From DASTBU01 sp035711845 (GTDB taxonomy: Bacteria; Acidobacteriota; Vicinamibacteria; Vicinamibacterales; 2-12-FULL-66-21), in assembly GCA_035711845.1 (NCBI GenBank), contig DASTBU010000127.1:1-60793 (forward strand): 60,793 bases of DNA. The letters run 5' to 3'. Shown in pieces: positions 38,738 to 48,567 of this stretch. Every line of letters begins with the position of its first letter. The first letter of the stretch is position 1. The position numbers and the translations under genes are program-made. The notes below the pieces were generated by a model. That model saw nothing but the letters and a program-made list of their open reading frames with translations, searched no databases and had not been told where the DNA came from.

Positions 38738-39571
38738 ATGCCCAGGATCGGTCTGATCGCCGGCAACGGCAATTTTCCTTTTCTCGCGCTCCGGGGCGCC
38801 CGCAGCCTGGGTCACGACGTCACGGTGGTGGCCGTCAAAGAAGAGGCCTTTCCATCCCTCGAAAACGAGGCTCGCAAGCTCGGCGCCGACGTGCACTGGG
38901 TATCGCTGGGGCATCTCGGCAAGTGCATCAGGATTCTCAAGGAGGCGGGCGCCTCGCAGGCCGTGATGGCCGGGCAGGTCAAGCACGTCAAGATTTTCTC
39001 GGGCATCATGCCCGACCTGACCCTGCTGTCGGTCCTGACGAAGCTGAAGTCGCGGAACACCGACGCCCTGATCTCGGCGGTCGCCGAGGTCATGCGCGGC
39101 GAGGGCATCGAGTTGCTGGATTCCACGGCGTTCCTCGACCCTCTTCTCGCAAGGGAGGGCGTGCTCACATGCCGGCAGCCGAGCGACGAGGAGCAGGCCG
39201 ATTTTGCGTTTGGGTACCGCATGGCGGACGCCATAGCTGCGCTGGATATCGGTCAAACGGTAGTGCTGAAAAACCAGGCGGTCGTGGCGGTCGAGGCAAT
39301 GGAAGGTACCGACGAGGTGATCCGGCGTGCCGGAAGCCTGGCTGGGCCAGGGACGCGCGTCGTCAAGGTGGCAAAGCCGAGCCAGGACATGCGCTTCGAC
39401 GTGCCCGTCATCGGGCTGGCGACCATCGAGGCGATGGGCGCGGCAGGCGCGTCGGCGCTCTCGATCGATGCCGGCCGCACGCTCGTGCTCGACGGGGAGC
39501 GGGTGTTCGCGGCCGCGGATCAGGCAGGCGTGGCGATTGCCGGTCGGCCGCGGAAGGAACAACGTGGCTGA
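38738..39571 (+). CDS. lpxI: UDP-2,3-diacylglucosamine pyrophosphatase LpxI
   Basis: 277 residues of the former DUF1009 family: IGLIAGNGNFPFLALRGARS at the N-terminus, QAVMAGQVKHVKIF, FGYRMADAIAALDIGQTVV and KVAKPSQDMRFDVPVIGLAT at the C-terminus. It hydrolyses UDP-diacylglucosamine to lipid X, replacing LpxH. ATG 38738 fits the family; Met at 38708 is an alternative. It overlaps the next gene by 8 bp. Confidence 0.93.
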   Translation: MPRIGLIAGNGNFPFLALRGARSLGHDVTVVAVKEEAFPSLENEARKLGADVHWVSLGHLGKCIRILKEAGASQAVMAGQVKHVKIFSGIMPDLTLLSVLTKLKSRNTDALISAVAEVMRGEGIELLDSTAFLDPLLAREGVLTCRQPSDEEQADFAFGYRMADAIAALDIGQTVVLKNQAVVAVEAMEGTDEVIRRAGSLAGPGTRVVKVAKPSQDMRFDVPVIGLATIEAMGAAGASALSIDAGRTLVLDGERVFAAADQAGVAIAGRPRKEQRG

Positions 39572-40502
39572 CGGCATGCGGGTCGGTGTCATCGGGGTCG
39601 GGCACCTCGGGAAACATCACGCGAGAATCCTGTCGGGCCTGCAGGGAGCACGGCTCACGGCGGTCGTGGACGTGTTGCCCGGACGCGCGGCGGAGATCGC
39701 GGCGGCCGCCGGGACCAGGCCGATGGCCGACAGCCGCGACTTGCTCGACGAGGTGGATGCGGTTACGGTTGCCGTGCCGACGGCGCTGCACCGCGAGGTC
39801 GCGCTGCCGTTTCTCGAGCGGGGCATTGCCGTGCTCGTGGAAAAGCCCATGGCCCAATCCCTTGCCGAGGCCGACGAGTTGATCGCGGCAGCGCGGGCCT
39901 CGGGCGCCGTGCTGGCCGTCGGTCACACCGAGCGCTTCAATCCGGCTGTGTCCGCCGTCCTGCCGCTCGTGACCTCCCCGCGGTTCATCGAAGTCCATCG
40001 GCTTGGCGTCTTCCCCGAGCGCAGCCTCGATATCGACGTGGTCTTCGACCTGATGATTCACGATCTCGACGTCATCCTGGCGATGGTGCGGTCGGAGGTC
40101 GCCTCGATCGAAGCGGTCGGCGTCCCGGTGCTGACCCCTCGGTACGACATCGCCAACGCGCGGCTGCGCTTCGCGTCGGGCTGCATCGCCAACGTGACGG
40201 CCAGCCGAATCAGCCGTGACCGCGTGCGCAAGATCCGCTTCTTCCAGCCCGATTCGTACTTGTCGATCGACTACGCCGCACAGGAAGTCGAGGGCTGGCG
40301 TCTCGTCCGGCGCGACGGCGCGCGCCCGTCGATCGAGGGTGGCGCCATTCCCGTGGAGCGCGACGAGCCGCTCCGGCGGGAGCTGTCCGACTTCGTCCGC
40401 GCCGCGCGCGACCGGTCGATGCCGCTGGTGAATGGCGAAGCCGGTCGCCGCGCGCTCGAGCTGGCAACCCGGATCGCGGAGAAGATGGAGAGCGTGGTCT
40501 GA
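39564..40502 (+). CDS. Gfo/Idh/MocA-family NAD(P)-dependent oxidoreductase
   Basis: 312 residues from GTG 39564, preceded by GGAAGGAA inside lpxI. The Rossmann motif VGVIGVGHLGKHHARIL, the EKPMAQ segment and the C-terminal GHTERFNPAV and DLMIHDLDVIL motifs are family-typical. A gene of this type sits in lipid A operons of several phyla. In Acidithiobacillus the similar GnnA oxidises UDP-GlcNAc for the 3-amino sugar form of lipid A, so such a role is possible here, but no GnnB aminotransferase is present in the window. Confidence 0.88.
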   Translation: MADGMRVGVIGVGHLGKHHARILSGLQGARLTAVVDVLPGRAAEIAAAAGTRPMADSRDLLDEVDAVTVAVPTALHREVALPFLERGIAVLVEKPMAQSLAEADELIAAARASGAVLAVGHTERFNPAVSAVLPLVTSPRFIEVHRLGVFPERSLDIDVVFDLMIHDLDVILAMVRSEVASIEAVGVPVLTPRYDIANARLRFASGCIANVTASRISRDRVRKIRFFQPDSYLSIDYAAQEVEGWRLVRRDGARPSIEGGAIPVERDEPLRRELSDFVRAARDRSMPLVNGEAGRRALELATRIAEKMESVV

Positions 40503-40525
40503 CTTCGTAGCGGGCCGACGGCTCG

Positions 40526-40600
40526 CACGATGAGCACGATGGACAGATGGACACGATGAACAAAAAGCATCGTGCTCATCGTGTCATCGTGTCCATCGTG
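40526..40600. repeat. CACGATG / CATCGTG stem-loop spacer
   Basis: A 33-nt left array (cacgatg-type words) and a 33-nt right array (catcgtg-type words) flank the 9-nt loop AACAAAAAG. The loop-proximal stem is perfect for 7 bp. It lies after the oxidoreductase stop and before ubiD, and could act as a terminator. Confidence 0.85.
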
Positions 40601-40632
40601 CTGACCGTCGGTTCGTGCAGCGGCACAATCCG

Positions 40633-42087
40633 ATGTTCAAGGACCTCAACGAATTCATCTCAGCCCTCGACAAGGCACGCGAGCTGGCGCGGATTGGCGA
40701 GACGGTCGATCCCGATGTCGAGATCTGCGCGGTGACAGACCGCGTGTCGAAGTCGCCTGGCGGCGGTCCAGGTTTGCTCTTCGAGCGTCCCAAGGGCTTC
40801 GACATTCCGGTCGCGGTCAACCTGTTCGGCTCGATGAGGCGGGTCTGCATGGCCCTGGGCGTCGATACGCTCGACGCCCTCGCGCGCGAGATCGAGGAGC
40901 TGACGACGCCCAAGATTCCCGGCGGTCTCGTCGACGCGCTGAAGATGCTGCCCGTCGTGAACCGGCTGCGGGACCTGATGCCGAAAACAGTGAGCGACGC
41001 GCCGTGCCAGGAGGTTGTTCGAAAGGACGGCACGCTCGACGACCTGCCCATCCTGAAATGCTGGCCGGAGGATGGCGGCCGCTACGTCACCTTCCCGCTC
41101 GTGTTCACGCGGGACCCGGAGACGAAGGCCCGAAACGTCGGCACCTATCGCATGCAGGTCTTCGACGGCAGGACGACTGGCATGCACTGGCAGCGGCACA
41201 AGGGTGGCGCGCAGCACTACCGGGTGGCGGAGCGTCTCGGCAGGCGCTTGCCGGTGGCGGTGGCGCTCGGACCCGATCCCGCGCTCGCGTACTCGGCCAC
41301 GGCGCCGATGCCGGAAGGGCTCGACGAGCTGATGCTCGCAGGCTTCCTGCGACGCGAACGGGTCGAGCTGGTCAAGTGCGTCACCGTCGATCTCGAGGTG
41401 CCGGCAAACTCCCAGATCGTGCTCGAAGGATATGTGGAGCCGGGCGAGCGGCGCCGCGAGGGACCCTTCGGCGATCACACGGGGTTCTATTCGCATCCCG
41501 ACGACTATCCCGTGTTCCATCTGACGTGCGTCACCAATCGCAAGCGTCCCGTCTATCTGACGACCGTCGTGGGAATCCCGCCGATGGAGGACTATTACCT
41601 GGGGAAGGCGAGCGAGCGAATCTTCCTGCCGCTCATCCGGAAGACGCTGCCGGAGATCGTGGACATGCACTTTCCCGCGGCGGGCATCTTTCACAACATC
41701 GTCATCATCTCGATCGACAAGCGGTATCCGGGGCATGCGCGCAAGATCATGAATGCGTGCTGGGGTCTCGGGCAGCTCATGTTCTCGAAGACGGTCATCG
41801 TGGTCGACCGGGATGTGGACGTGCAGAACGAGGCTGAGGTCGCCTGGATTGTGGGAACGCACTATGATCCGGAACGGGACATCCAGTTCACCCGCGGTCC
41901 CGTTGACGATCTCGAAGACGCGAGCGATCTCGCCGCGTACGGGAGCAAGATGGGGATCGACGCCACTCGGAAGTGGACCAGCGAGGGCTTCAGGCGGCCG
42001 TGGCCGAAGAAGATCTCGACAACCGCCGACGCCAGGCGAAAGGCCGAGGCGGTGTGGGAGAAGATCAGCATGGGGTGGAAGCCGTGA
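40633..42087 (+). CDS. ubiD: UbiD-family prenylated-FMN-dependent decarboxylase
   Basis: 484 residues from Met 40633; the frame also opens at 40615. Family motifs: KDLNEFISALDKARELARI, ATAPMPEGLDELMLAGFLRR, VLEGYVEPGERRREGPFGDH and the following HTGFYSHPDDYPVF (Arg/Glu active-site residues), and GRKIMNACWGLGQ-like HARKIMNACWGLGQLMFSKT. Beside menaquinone genes, the likely task is decarboxylation of the prenylated dihydroxynaphthoate late in the futalosine route. UbiX, needed for the cofactor, is not in the window. Its stop overlaps the next start (GTGA). Confidence 0.92.
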   Translation: MFKDLNEFISALDKARELARIGETVDPDVEICAVTDRVSKSPGGGPGLLFERPKGFDIPVAVNLFGSMRRVCMALGVDTLDALAREIEELTTPKIPGGLVDALKMLPVVNRLRDLMPKTVSDAPCQEVVRKDGTLDDLPILKCWPEDGGRYVTFPLVFTRDPETKARNVGTYRMQVFDGRTTGMHWQRHKGGAQHYRVAERLGRRLPVAVALGPDPALAYSATAPMPEGLDELMLAGFLRRERVELVKCVTVDLEVPANSQIVLEGYVEPGERRREGPFGDHTGFYSHPDDYPVFHLTCVTNRKRPVYLTTVVGIPPMEDYYLGKASERIFLPLIRKTLPEIVDMHFPAAGIFHNIVIISIDKRYPGHARKIMNACWGLGQLMFSKTVIVVDRDVDVQNEAEVAWIVGTHYDPERDIQFTRGPVDDLEDASDLAAYGSKMGIDATRKWTSEGFRRPWPKKISTTADARRKAEAVWEKISMGWKP

Positions 42088-42977
42088 ATGCTCTCGAAGC
42101 CGTTGCAGACCGCATCGGCCGCGGGGACGTGCTGTCGGAGGTTGACGCGCGAGCCGTTCTCGCCACGAACGACATCATCGAAGTGGCCGTGCTGGCCGAC
42201 GCCGTCCGACGGCAGCGGCGTGGCAAGACGACGACGTTCGTTCGTGTGTTCGAGACACACGTGGAGGTCCCGGCCACCTCGTTGCCGGCCAATCTGAGCG
42301 CCGGCGAGATTCGTATCGTCGGCGCGCCGCGCGACGAGGAAGCGGCGCTCGCCGCCGTTCGCTCTACCGTCGCTATCGCCGGCGCTCGTCCGGTCACCGG
42401 CTTCTCGCTCGCCGATCTTGTCGCGATCGCCGGTTCACCTCGGGATATCAGCAGTCTTTGCGGCCGATTGCGCGAGGCGGGCCTCGTGGCCCTGGCCGAC
42501 GTTGCAGTCGACTCGGTCGGGGTCGACGCCGCTGCCGTCACGGCCGCCAGGGACGCGGGCTTGAAGCTGCTCCGGATGACCGTGCACAGGATGACGGAGG
42601 ACGATCGTCTGGCGCTCCTCCAGCGCGCCCGTGCGCTCCAGGCGGACGTCGGCGGCTTCAGTGCGCTCGCACCGCTCCCGCGGGTCACGCCCGTCGCCGT
42701 CCCCACAACGGGATACGACGATGTGAAGCTCGTCGCGCTGGCAAGGCTCCTCGTCGATAACATCGAGTCGATTCAGGTGGACTGGCCGCTCTACGGCCCG
42801 AAGCTGGCGCAGGTCGCACTGACCATGGGCGCAGACGATGTGGACGGCATCGCGGCCACGGATCCAGGAACGCTGGGCACCAGGCGGACCGCAATCGAGG
42901 AGATCACGGGAAACATCCGCGCCGCGCGGCTGGACCCGATCGAGCGCGACGCGCTCTTCACGACGCGCGACACCTGA
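42084..42977 (+). CDS. MqnE-like protein without the radical-SAM cysteine motif
   Basis: 297 residues from GTG 42084, coupled to ubiD. The start (ALEAVADRIGRGDVLSEVDA, VLADAVRRQRRG) and C-terminus (TGYDDVKLVALARLLVDNIE, YGPKLAQVALTMGADDVDG, IERDALF) follow aminofutalosine synthase MqnE closely, and GRLREAGLVALAD and VGGFSALAPLP match internal segments. Where MqnE carries CX3CX2C after the arginine-rich stretch, this protein reads VRVFETHVEVPATSLPANLS. The only Cys is at 126, elsewhere. It therefore cannot bind the usual 4Fe-4S cluster. The gene is intact, so the product is probably functional in another way; it is also shorter than MqnE by about 70-80 residues. Confidence 0.8.
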   Translation: MNALEAVADRIGRGDVLSEVDARAVLATNDIIEVAVLADAVRRQRRGKTTTFVRVFETHVEVPATSLPANLSAGEIRIVGAPRDEEAALAAVRSTVAIAGARPVTGFSLADLVAIAGSPRDISSLCGRLREAGLVALADVAVDSVGVDAAAVTAARDAGLKLLRMTVHRMTEDDRLALLQRARALQADVGGFSALAPLPRVTPVAVPTTGYDDVKLVALARLLVDNIESIQVDWPLYGPKLAQVALTMGADDVDGIAATDPGTLGTRRTAIEEITGNIRAARLDPIERDALFTTRDT

Positions 42978-43041
42978 ACCCTTGAACCCCTGAACTCATG
43001 AACCCTGGAACCATTGAACCCTGAACCCTGAACCCTGAACC
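42975..43041. repeat. TGAACCC heptamer/octamer spacer
   Basis: Eight or so units, first 8 nt then exact 7-nt GAACCCT. The TGA stop of the MqnE-like gene (42975-42977) is part of the first unit. Confidence 0.85.
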
Positions 43042-43052
43042 TCCCACGCGCC

Positions 43053-43841
43053 ATGCCCCCAGCCCGCCTCGGCGCCGTTGCCTACCTGAATGCCAGGCCG
43101 CTCGTGCACGGGCTCGAGCTGAAGTCAAATCTGTTCTCCCTCCGCTTCGACGTGCCGTCGAAATGTGCGGCGCTGCTGCACGAGCGGTCGATCGACGTGG
43201 GGATGATTCCGTCGATCGAATACCTTCGCGGCAGGGAGCCCTACAGGATCGTTCCCGAGTGCGGCATCGCGTCGCGGGCCGCGGTTGCCTCGGTGGCGCT
43301 CTTCACGACGAAACCAGTCGGACAGATCAGCTCGATCGCGACCGACACGAGCTCGCGAACCTCGAACGGCCTCCTGCGGGTGCTCTGCTACGAGTCCTTC
43401 GGCATCGACCCGGAACTCGTGCCGATGCCGCCGAACGTGGACGACATGCTGGTCCGCTGCGATGCGGCACTGCTCATCGGGGATCCCGCGCTGTTTCTCG
43501 AACCCGAGTCGCGCGGGCTCCTGAAGGTGGATCTGGGCTCCGAGTGGGTGAAGCTGACCGGCTTGCCGTTCGTGTGGGCGTTCTGGGCGGGAAGGCGAGG
43601 GGCCCTGTCGCCGCAGGCCGTCGAGGCGCTCCAGCGGGCGCGCGGCGCCGGGGTTGCCGCATCGGATGCCATTGCCGCCGCGTATTGCCCGCCCGAACGG
43701 GTAGCCGTTGGGCAGGCGTATTTGAGGGAGAATATCCAGTACGCGCTCGGCGATCGCGAGGAGCAGGGCCTCAGGCGCTACTATCAGCTCGCGGAGAAAC
43801 ACGACGTGGTGGAGTCGATCCGCGCCCCGGAGTTCTATTGA
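43053..43841 (+). CDS. mqnA: Chorismate dehydratase MqnA
   Basis: 262 residues. The periplasmic-binding-protein-like fold of MqnA is visible: LGAVAYLNARPLVHGLE, KCAALLHERSIDVGMIPSIEYLR, ASVALFTTKPVGQISSIATD, DAALLIGDPALFLE and GLPFVWAFWAGR. It dehydrates chorismate to 3-enolpyruvylbenzoate, the first step of the futalosine route to menaquinone. It is followed by mqnC after a 196-bp gap. Confidence 0.93.
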   Translation: MPPARLGAVAYLNARPLVHGLELKSNLFSLRFDVPSKCAALLHERSIDVGMIPSIEYLRGREPYRIVPECGIASRAAVASVALFTTKPVGQISSIATDTSSRTSNGLLRVLCYESFGIDPELVPMPPNVDDMLVRCDAALLIGDPALFLEPESRGLLKVDLGSEWVKLTGLPFVWAFWAGRRGALSPQAVEALQRARGAGVAASDAIAAAYCPPERVAVGQAYLRENIQYALGDREEQGLRRYYQLAEKHDVVESIRAPEFY

Positions 43842-43885
43842 GGCGGATGTTCGCGCGGGCCGCGCCACGCCCGAGCCAACGGCTC

Positions 43886-43976
43886 TCAGGATGCCAGGAT
43901 GGACCGATGAGTACGACGAATACAGTGCGTAACCTGATTGACATCGTGTCCATCCGATCATCGTGTGGATCGTGGT
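43886..43976. repeat. Degenerate GGATG / ATCGTGT spacer before mqnC
   Basis: GCCAGGATGGACCGATGAG on the left and ATCGTGTCCATCCGATCATC on the right share complementary words (GGATGGAC / GTCCATCC) about 50 bp apart. It is a weaker version of the facing-array spacers. Confidence 0.5.
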
Positions 43977-44037
43977 TGCCGTCGGCCCGTCCGGCCGCGT
44001 GGAAAGGGATCGCTGTTCGGGAATGAGGTGGAGCTGA

Positions 44038-45290
<1,253 letters not shown>

Positions 45291-45291
<1 letters not shown>

Positions 45292-46535
45292 TGCCGGTGC
45301 TCCACCGCGCGGCCTGGCTGCTGCCGATTGCCGGCCCACCCATCCGCGACGGCTGGGTGCTCGTCGACCGCGGCCGGATCCGCGCCGTTGGCGGTCCTGA
45401 GGATCCAGTCCCGCAGACTCCTCAGCTCCCCGTGACCAAGGGCCGTGGGACGAAGGGACCAGCGGCGAGGGACCTGAGAGAGACCGTCGCCATCCTCCCC
45501 GGTCTCGTCAACGCTCACACGCACCTCGAGTTGTCGTGGATGCGCGGAAAGGTGGCTCCCGCGGGAGCCCTGCCCGTGTGGGCCTCGCGCCTGATAGCCC
45601 TGCGCCGGACGGTCCCCTCGGAATCCATGGAGCCGATACCCGAAGCCGTCCGTGAGCTGCGCGCGGCCGGTACGTCGCTCATCGGCGAGGTCACCAACAC
45701 GCTCGAAGCCTGGGATGCGCTCGCCGGCAGCGATCTCTCCGCGGTCGTGTTTCGGGAGCTGCTCGGTTTCAACGCGGCGGATCCGGACAATCTCGTGAGG
45801 ATCGCGCACGCCGAGCTCGATGCGCTCACGCCGCTACCCCGGATCCGTACCGCCGTGGTGCCCCATGCGCCCTATTCGGTATCGCCCGCGCTGCTGCGAG
45901 CGATTGCAGGGGCGGCCGGGGACGGCCCGCTCAGCGTGCATCTCGGGGAGTCGCGGGAAGAGCTCGAGTTCCTGCAGGTGGGTACCGGCGCCTGGCGACT
46001 GCTGCTCGAGGCACTGGGCGTCTGGACTGACGCCTGGCGAGCCCCTCGATGCTGGCCTGTCGAGTACCTGGACCGCTTCGGTCTCGTCGACAAGCGGCTG
46101 CTCGCGGTGCACTGCGTCCAGCTCTCCGACGCCGAGCTGTCGCGCCTCGCCGAGGCGGGAGCGACCGTCGTGACCTGCCCCCGCAGCAATCGCTGGACGG
46201 GCGCGGGCACCCCGCCCGTCGAGCGCTTCTACGCCTCCGGAGCTCGTGTGGCCATCGGAACCGACAGCCTGGCGAGCGTAGAGGACCTGAGCCTCTTCGC
46301 GGAGCTTGCCGTTGTCCGGTCGCTCGCTCCAGCTGTTCGAGCCGCGCGTATCCTGCGGAGCGCGACGCTCGATGGCGCGGAGGCGCTCGGCTTCGCCGGC
46401 GAGCTCGGATCGATCCAGCCAGGCAAGCGGGCGGCGTTGATCGCGGTCCGGATCCCGCCCGATGTCGAGGATGTGGAAGAATATCTGCTGAGCAATGTGG
46501 CCGCGAAGGACATTCGGTGGCTGGATCCTGATTGA
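45291..46535 (+). CDS. Amidohydrolase, probable aminodeoxyfutalosine deaminase
   Basis: 414 residues. The metal-dependent hydrolase core has LPGLVNAHTHLELSW (HxH), PHAPYSVSPALL, SVHLGESREELEF, AVHCVQLSDAELSRLAE and IGTDSLASVEDLSLF (metal Asp). In futalosine clusters this family deaminates aminodeoxyfutalosine to futalosine. Residues ~37-62 (PVPQTPQLPVTKGRGTKGPA and following) look like an extra segment between the beta sandwich and the barrel, encoded by word-like DNA similar to the spacer repeats. Substrate assignment rests on context. Confidence 0.82.
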
Positions 46536-46544
46536 TCGGAGCGC

Positions 46545-47417
46545 ATGCAGCGACTCAGAACGTACGCCTCGTTCGTCCGGTTCAGTCACAGCGTCTTCGC
46601 GCTGCCGTTCGCGCTGACGGGAGCGTTGCTCGCCCTGCACCGCGAGGCCACGTGGGAGGCGGGAGCGATCGCCTGGCGCGTCGCGTGGATTATCGTCGCG
46701 ATGGTCGCTGCTCGCAGTGCCGCGATGGGCTTCAACCGCCTGGTTGACGTCCGGTTCGATGCGCTGAACCCGCGGACCGCGGCGCGCGAGCTGCCACGCG
46801 GGGTGATGAGCCGTGTCGAGGCCGTCCTGTTCGTCGGGGCGGCGTCGGCGCTGTTCGTTGTCGCGGCGTGGAAACTCGGGCCAATCTGTTTCGCCCTTTC
46901 GCCGGTGGCGCTGGCGATCGTGTTCTGGTATTCGCTCGCGAAGCGCTTTACCGCCTACACGCAGCTGTTTCTCGGGCTCGCAATGGCGGTCGCGCCGGTG
47001 GGCGGGTGGCTGGCGGCGGGCGGGCGAGGCGGATGGGAGCCCTGGCTCCTCGGTCTGGCCATTGGCACCTGGGTCGGGGGCTTCGACGTGCTCTACGCCT
47101 GCCAGGATGTTGATTTCGACCGGGCGCACGGCCTCCGGTCCATCCCCACGAAGTTCGGCGTCGGCCGGGCCCTTCAGATCTCCCGTGTTCTGCACGTGGT
47201 CGCCATCGTCTGCCTGGCAGGATTGCACGTGGTGGCCGACCTCGGGTGGGTCTATCTGGCCGGAGTCGCCGGGGTGGCAGCCCTGCTCGTCTGGGAGCAA
47301 TCGATGGTCAGCGAGCGGGATCTCTCGCAGGTCAAGCGCGCATTCGATCTCAACGGGTATGTCGGAATCCTGTATTTCGTGACCACCGCGCTTTCGATCC
47401 TGGTGTCGAGGACTTAG
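46545..47417 (+). CDS. mqnP: UbiA-family prenyltransferase, probable MqnP
   Basis: 290 residues with about nine membrane helices. The two aspartate-rich prenyl-diphosphate motifs are seen as NRLVDVRFDALNPRTAARE and YACQDVDFDRAHGLRSIPTKFG. It is of the 4-hydroxybenzoate polyprenyltransferase type; in futalosine operons this enzyme prenylates the dihydroxynaphthoate ring. It closes the menaquinone block. Its final residues (Arg-Thr-stop) are encoded within the left end of the terminal-inverted-repeat element, so the original C-terminus may have been slightly different. Confidence 0.9.
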   Translation: MQRLRTYASFVRFSHSVFALPFALTGALLALHREATWEAGAIAWRVAWIIVAMVAARSAAMGFNRLVDVRFDALNPRTAARELPRGVMSRVEAVLFVGAASALFVVAAWKLGPICFALSPVALAIVFWYSLAKRFTAYTQLFLGLAMAVAPVGGWLAAGGRGGWEPWLLGLAIGTWVGGFDVLYACQDVDFDRAHGLRSIPTKFGVGRALQISRVLHVVAIVCLAGLHVVADLGWVYLAGVAGVAALLVWEQSMVSERDLSQVKRAFDLNGYVGILYFVTTALSILVSRT

Positions 47418-47583
47418 TCGTGCGTTTCACAATTACGGTGACGTATTCGGGCGCCGAGGCGCCCGGATCGCAAGGCGCGAGGAGTGAGCATGCCGGGCGC
47501 ATGTGACCGACGAGCAACGCAGCGAGGCGGGATGCATCGGCGGCCGAGACGTCATCGTAATAGTGAAACGCAGGACTAAGTCC
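47410..47583. mobile_element. MITE-like element with 35-bp terminal inverted repeats
   Basis: GGACTTAGTC at 47410 begins a 35-bp arm (to 47444) that matches the reverse complement of 47549-47583 at 32 of 35 positions. The 174-bp interior has short palindromic words (GAGTGAGCATGCCGGGCGCATG) and no coding capacity. No clear target duplication is visible. It contains the mqnP stop codon and marks the change from compact core operons to a decayed accessory region. Confidence 0.7.
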
Positions 47584-47697
47584 ACACAGTTCGGCGCCAA
47601 CCAGTCCAGAGCCGGCCAGCGGAACGTTTCAGTATAGCCCGCGATCGAGGCGGCGGGTCGTCGACCTGAGGCCAAATGGCACCTGCTAGCGGCGAGA

Positions 47698-48567
47698 CTA
47701 CGCGTCTCGCGCTGCCGCCCCAGACGACGCGGGCAACCGGAAAACGCGCACCCAGCTCGCGGATTCGCGCCCTAGCGCCACGCATCTGCGCTCGAGCTCG
47801 CTTCGCAGCATCTCTGAGTCCGGAACGACGATGTAGCCGGTCGCGCAGCATCCGACGAACAGAGCATCGCGACCCTTGGCGAGGTGGAGAGCCGACACGA
47901 GGCAAATGCAGGCGTCGAGTTGGTCTTGGTCCCTCTTCGTGGGTTTCGTTTTGGTCGCCGCGGTCTCGGCCCAAGCCGCCGATTCACGAGCGCCCTCTGC
48001 AGCAAGCCGCATGGACGTCGTGCGGCATACGTGTGCCCAGTCCGAGATCGCGAACGTTTTGCGACGCTCCGGGTTGTACTTCGGAAGTCGTCCGGCGGAT
48101 CGCTCCTTGTCCGCCAGCGTCCCAGCCAAGGGCGATGATTGCCAGCACCGGGTAAGTCTCCAACACCCGGACGCTTTGAGCGTGGTCGAATGGGTCCGCC
48201 GCTCCTCCCGAAACCAGCAAAAAACTCCCAGACGGGAGCGGCCGGGCCAAACATGTCGGTGCGCCCCCGGTTCGGCGACTGCATCCCACCCCGTCGACGG
48301 CTAACACAAGGGCAGACGATATGCTCGACGGGGCTCTGGACGACGTCATTTACGACGATGGTCGGTTGGGTCCAGAAGCACCAGCGTTGATGATGCAGAG
48401 TGGGCTGTCTGCCACCCACGAATGATTCCGGCCGCGTCCTCGAATTGTGCCGGGCGAGGTGGCCCGAGATCTGTAATCCTGCCGTCGTCGCGGAGGACGG
48501 CGCCTGCGATCGCGCCGATCTTCGTGCGCGTCCATGCCGAGTCGACACCGACCACAAGTGTCGTCAT
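47698..48567 (-). pseudogene. DUF429 family (RNase H-like) protein broken by three frameshifts
   Basis: Reading down from 48567, one frame gives VVGVDSAWTRTKIGAIAGAV to LVLLD (about 48378). A second continues QPTIVVNDVVQSPVEHIVCP and GGMQSP to WEFFAGFG (about 48200). A third reads ADPFDHAQSVRVLETYPVLA and IIALGWDAG (about 48125). The first frame resumes with SAGRLPKYNPERRKTFAISD and DQLDACICLVSALHLAKGRD, ending at 47698. Joined, these make one full-length DUF429 protein. All three shifts have the same sign (net +1), so either decay or assembly error is possible. Intact relatives are of unknown function. Confidence 0.8.
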
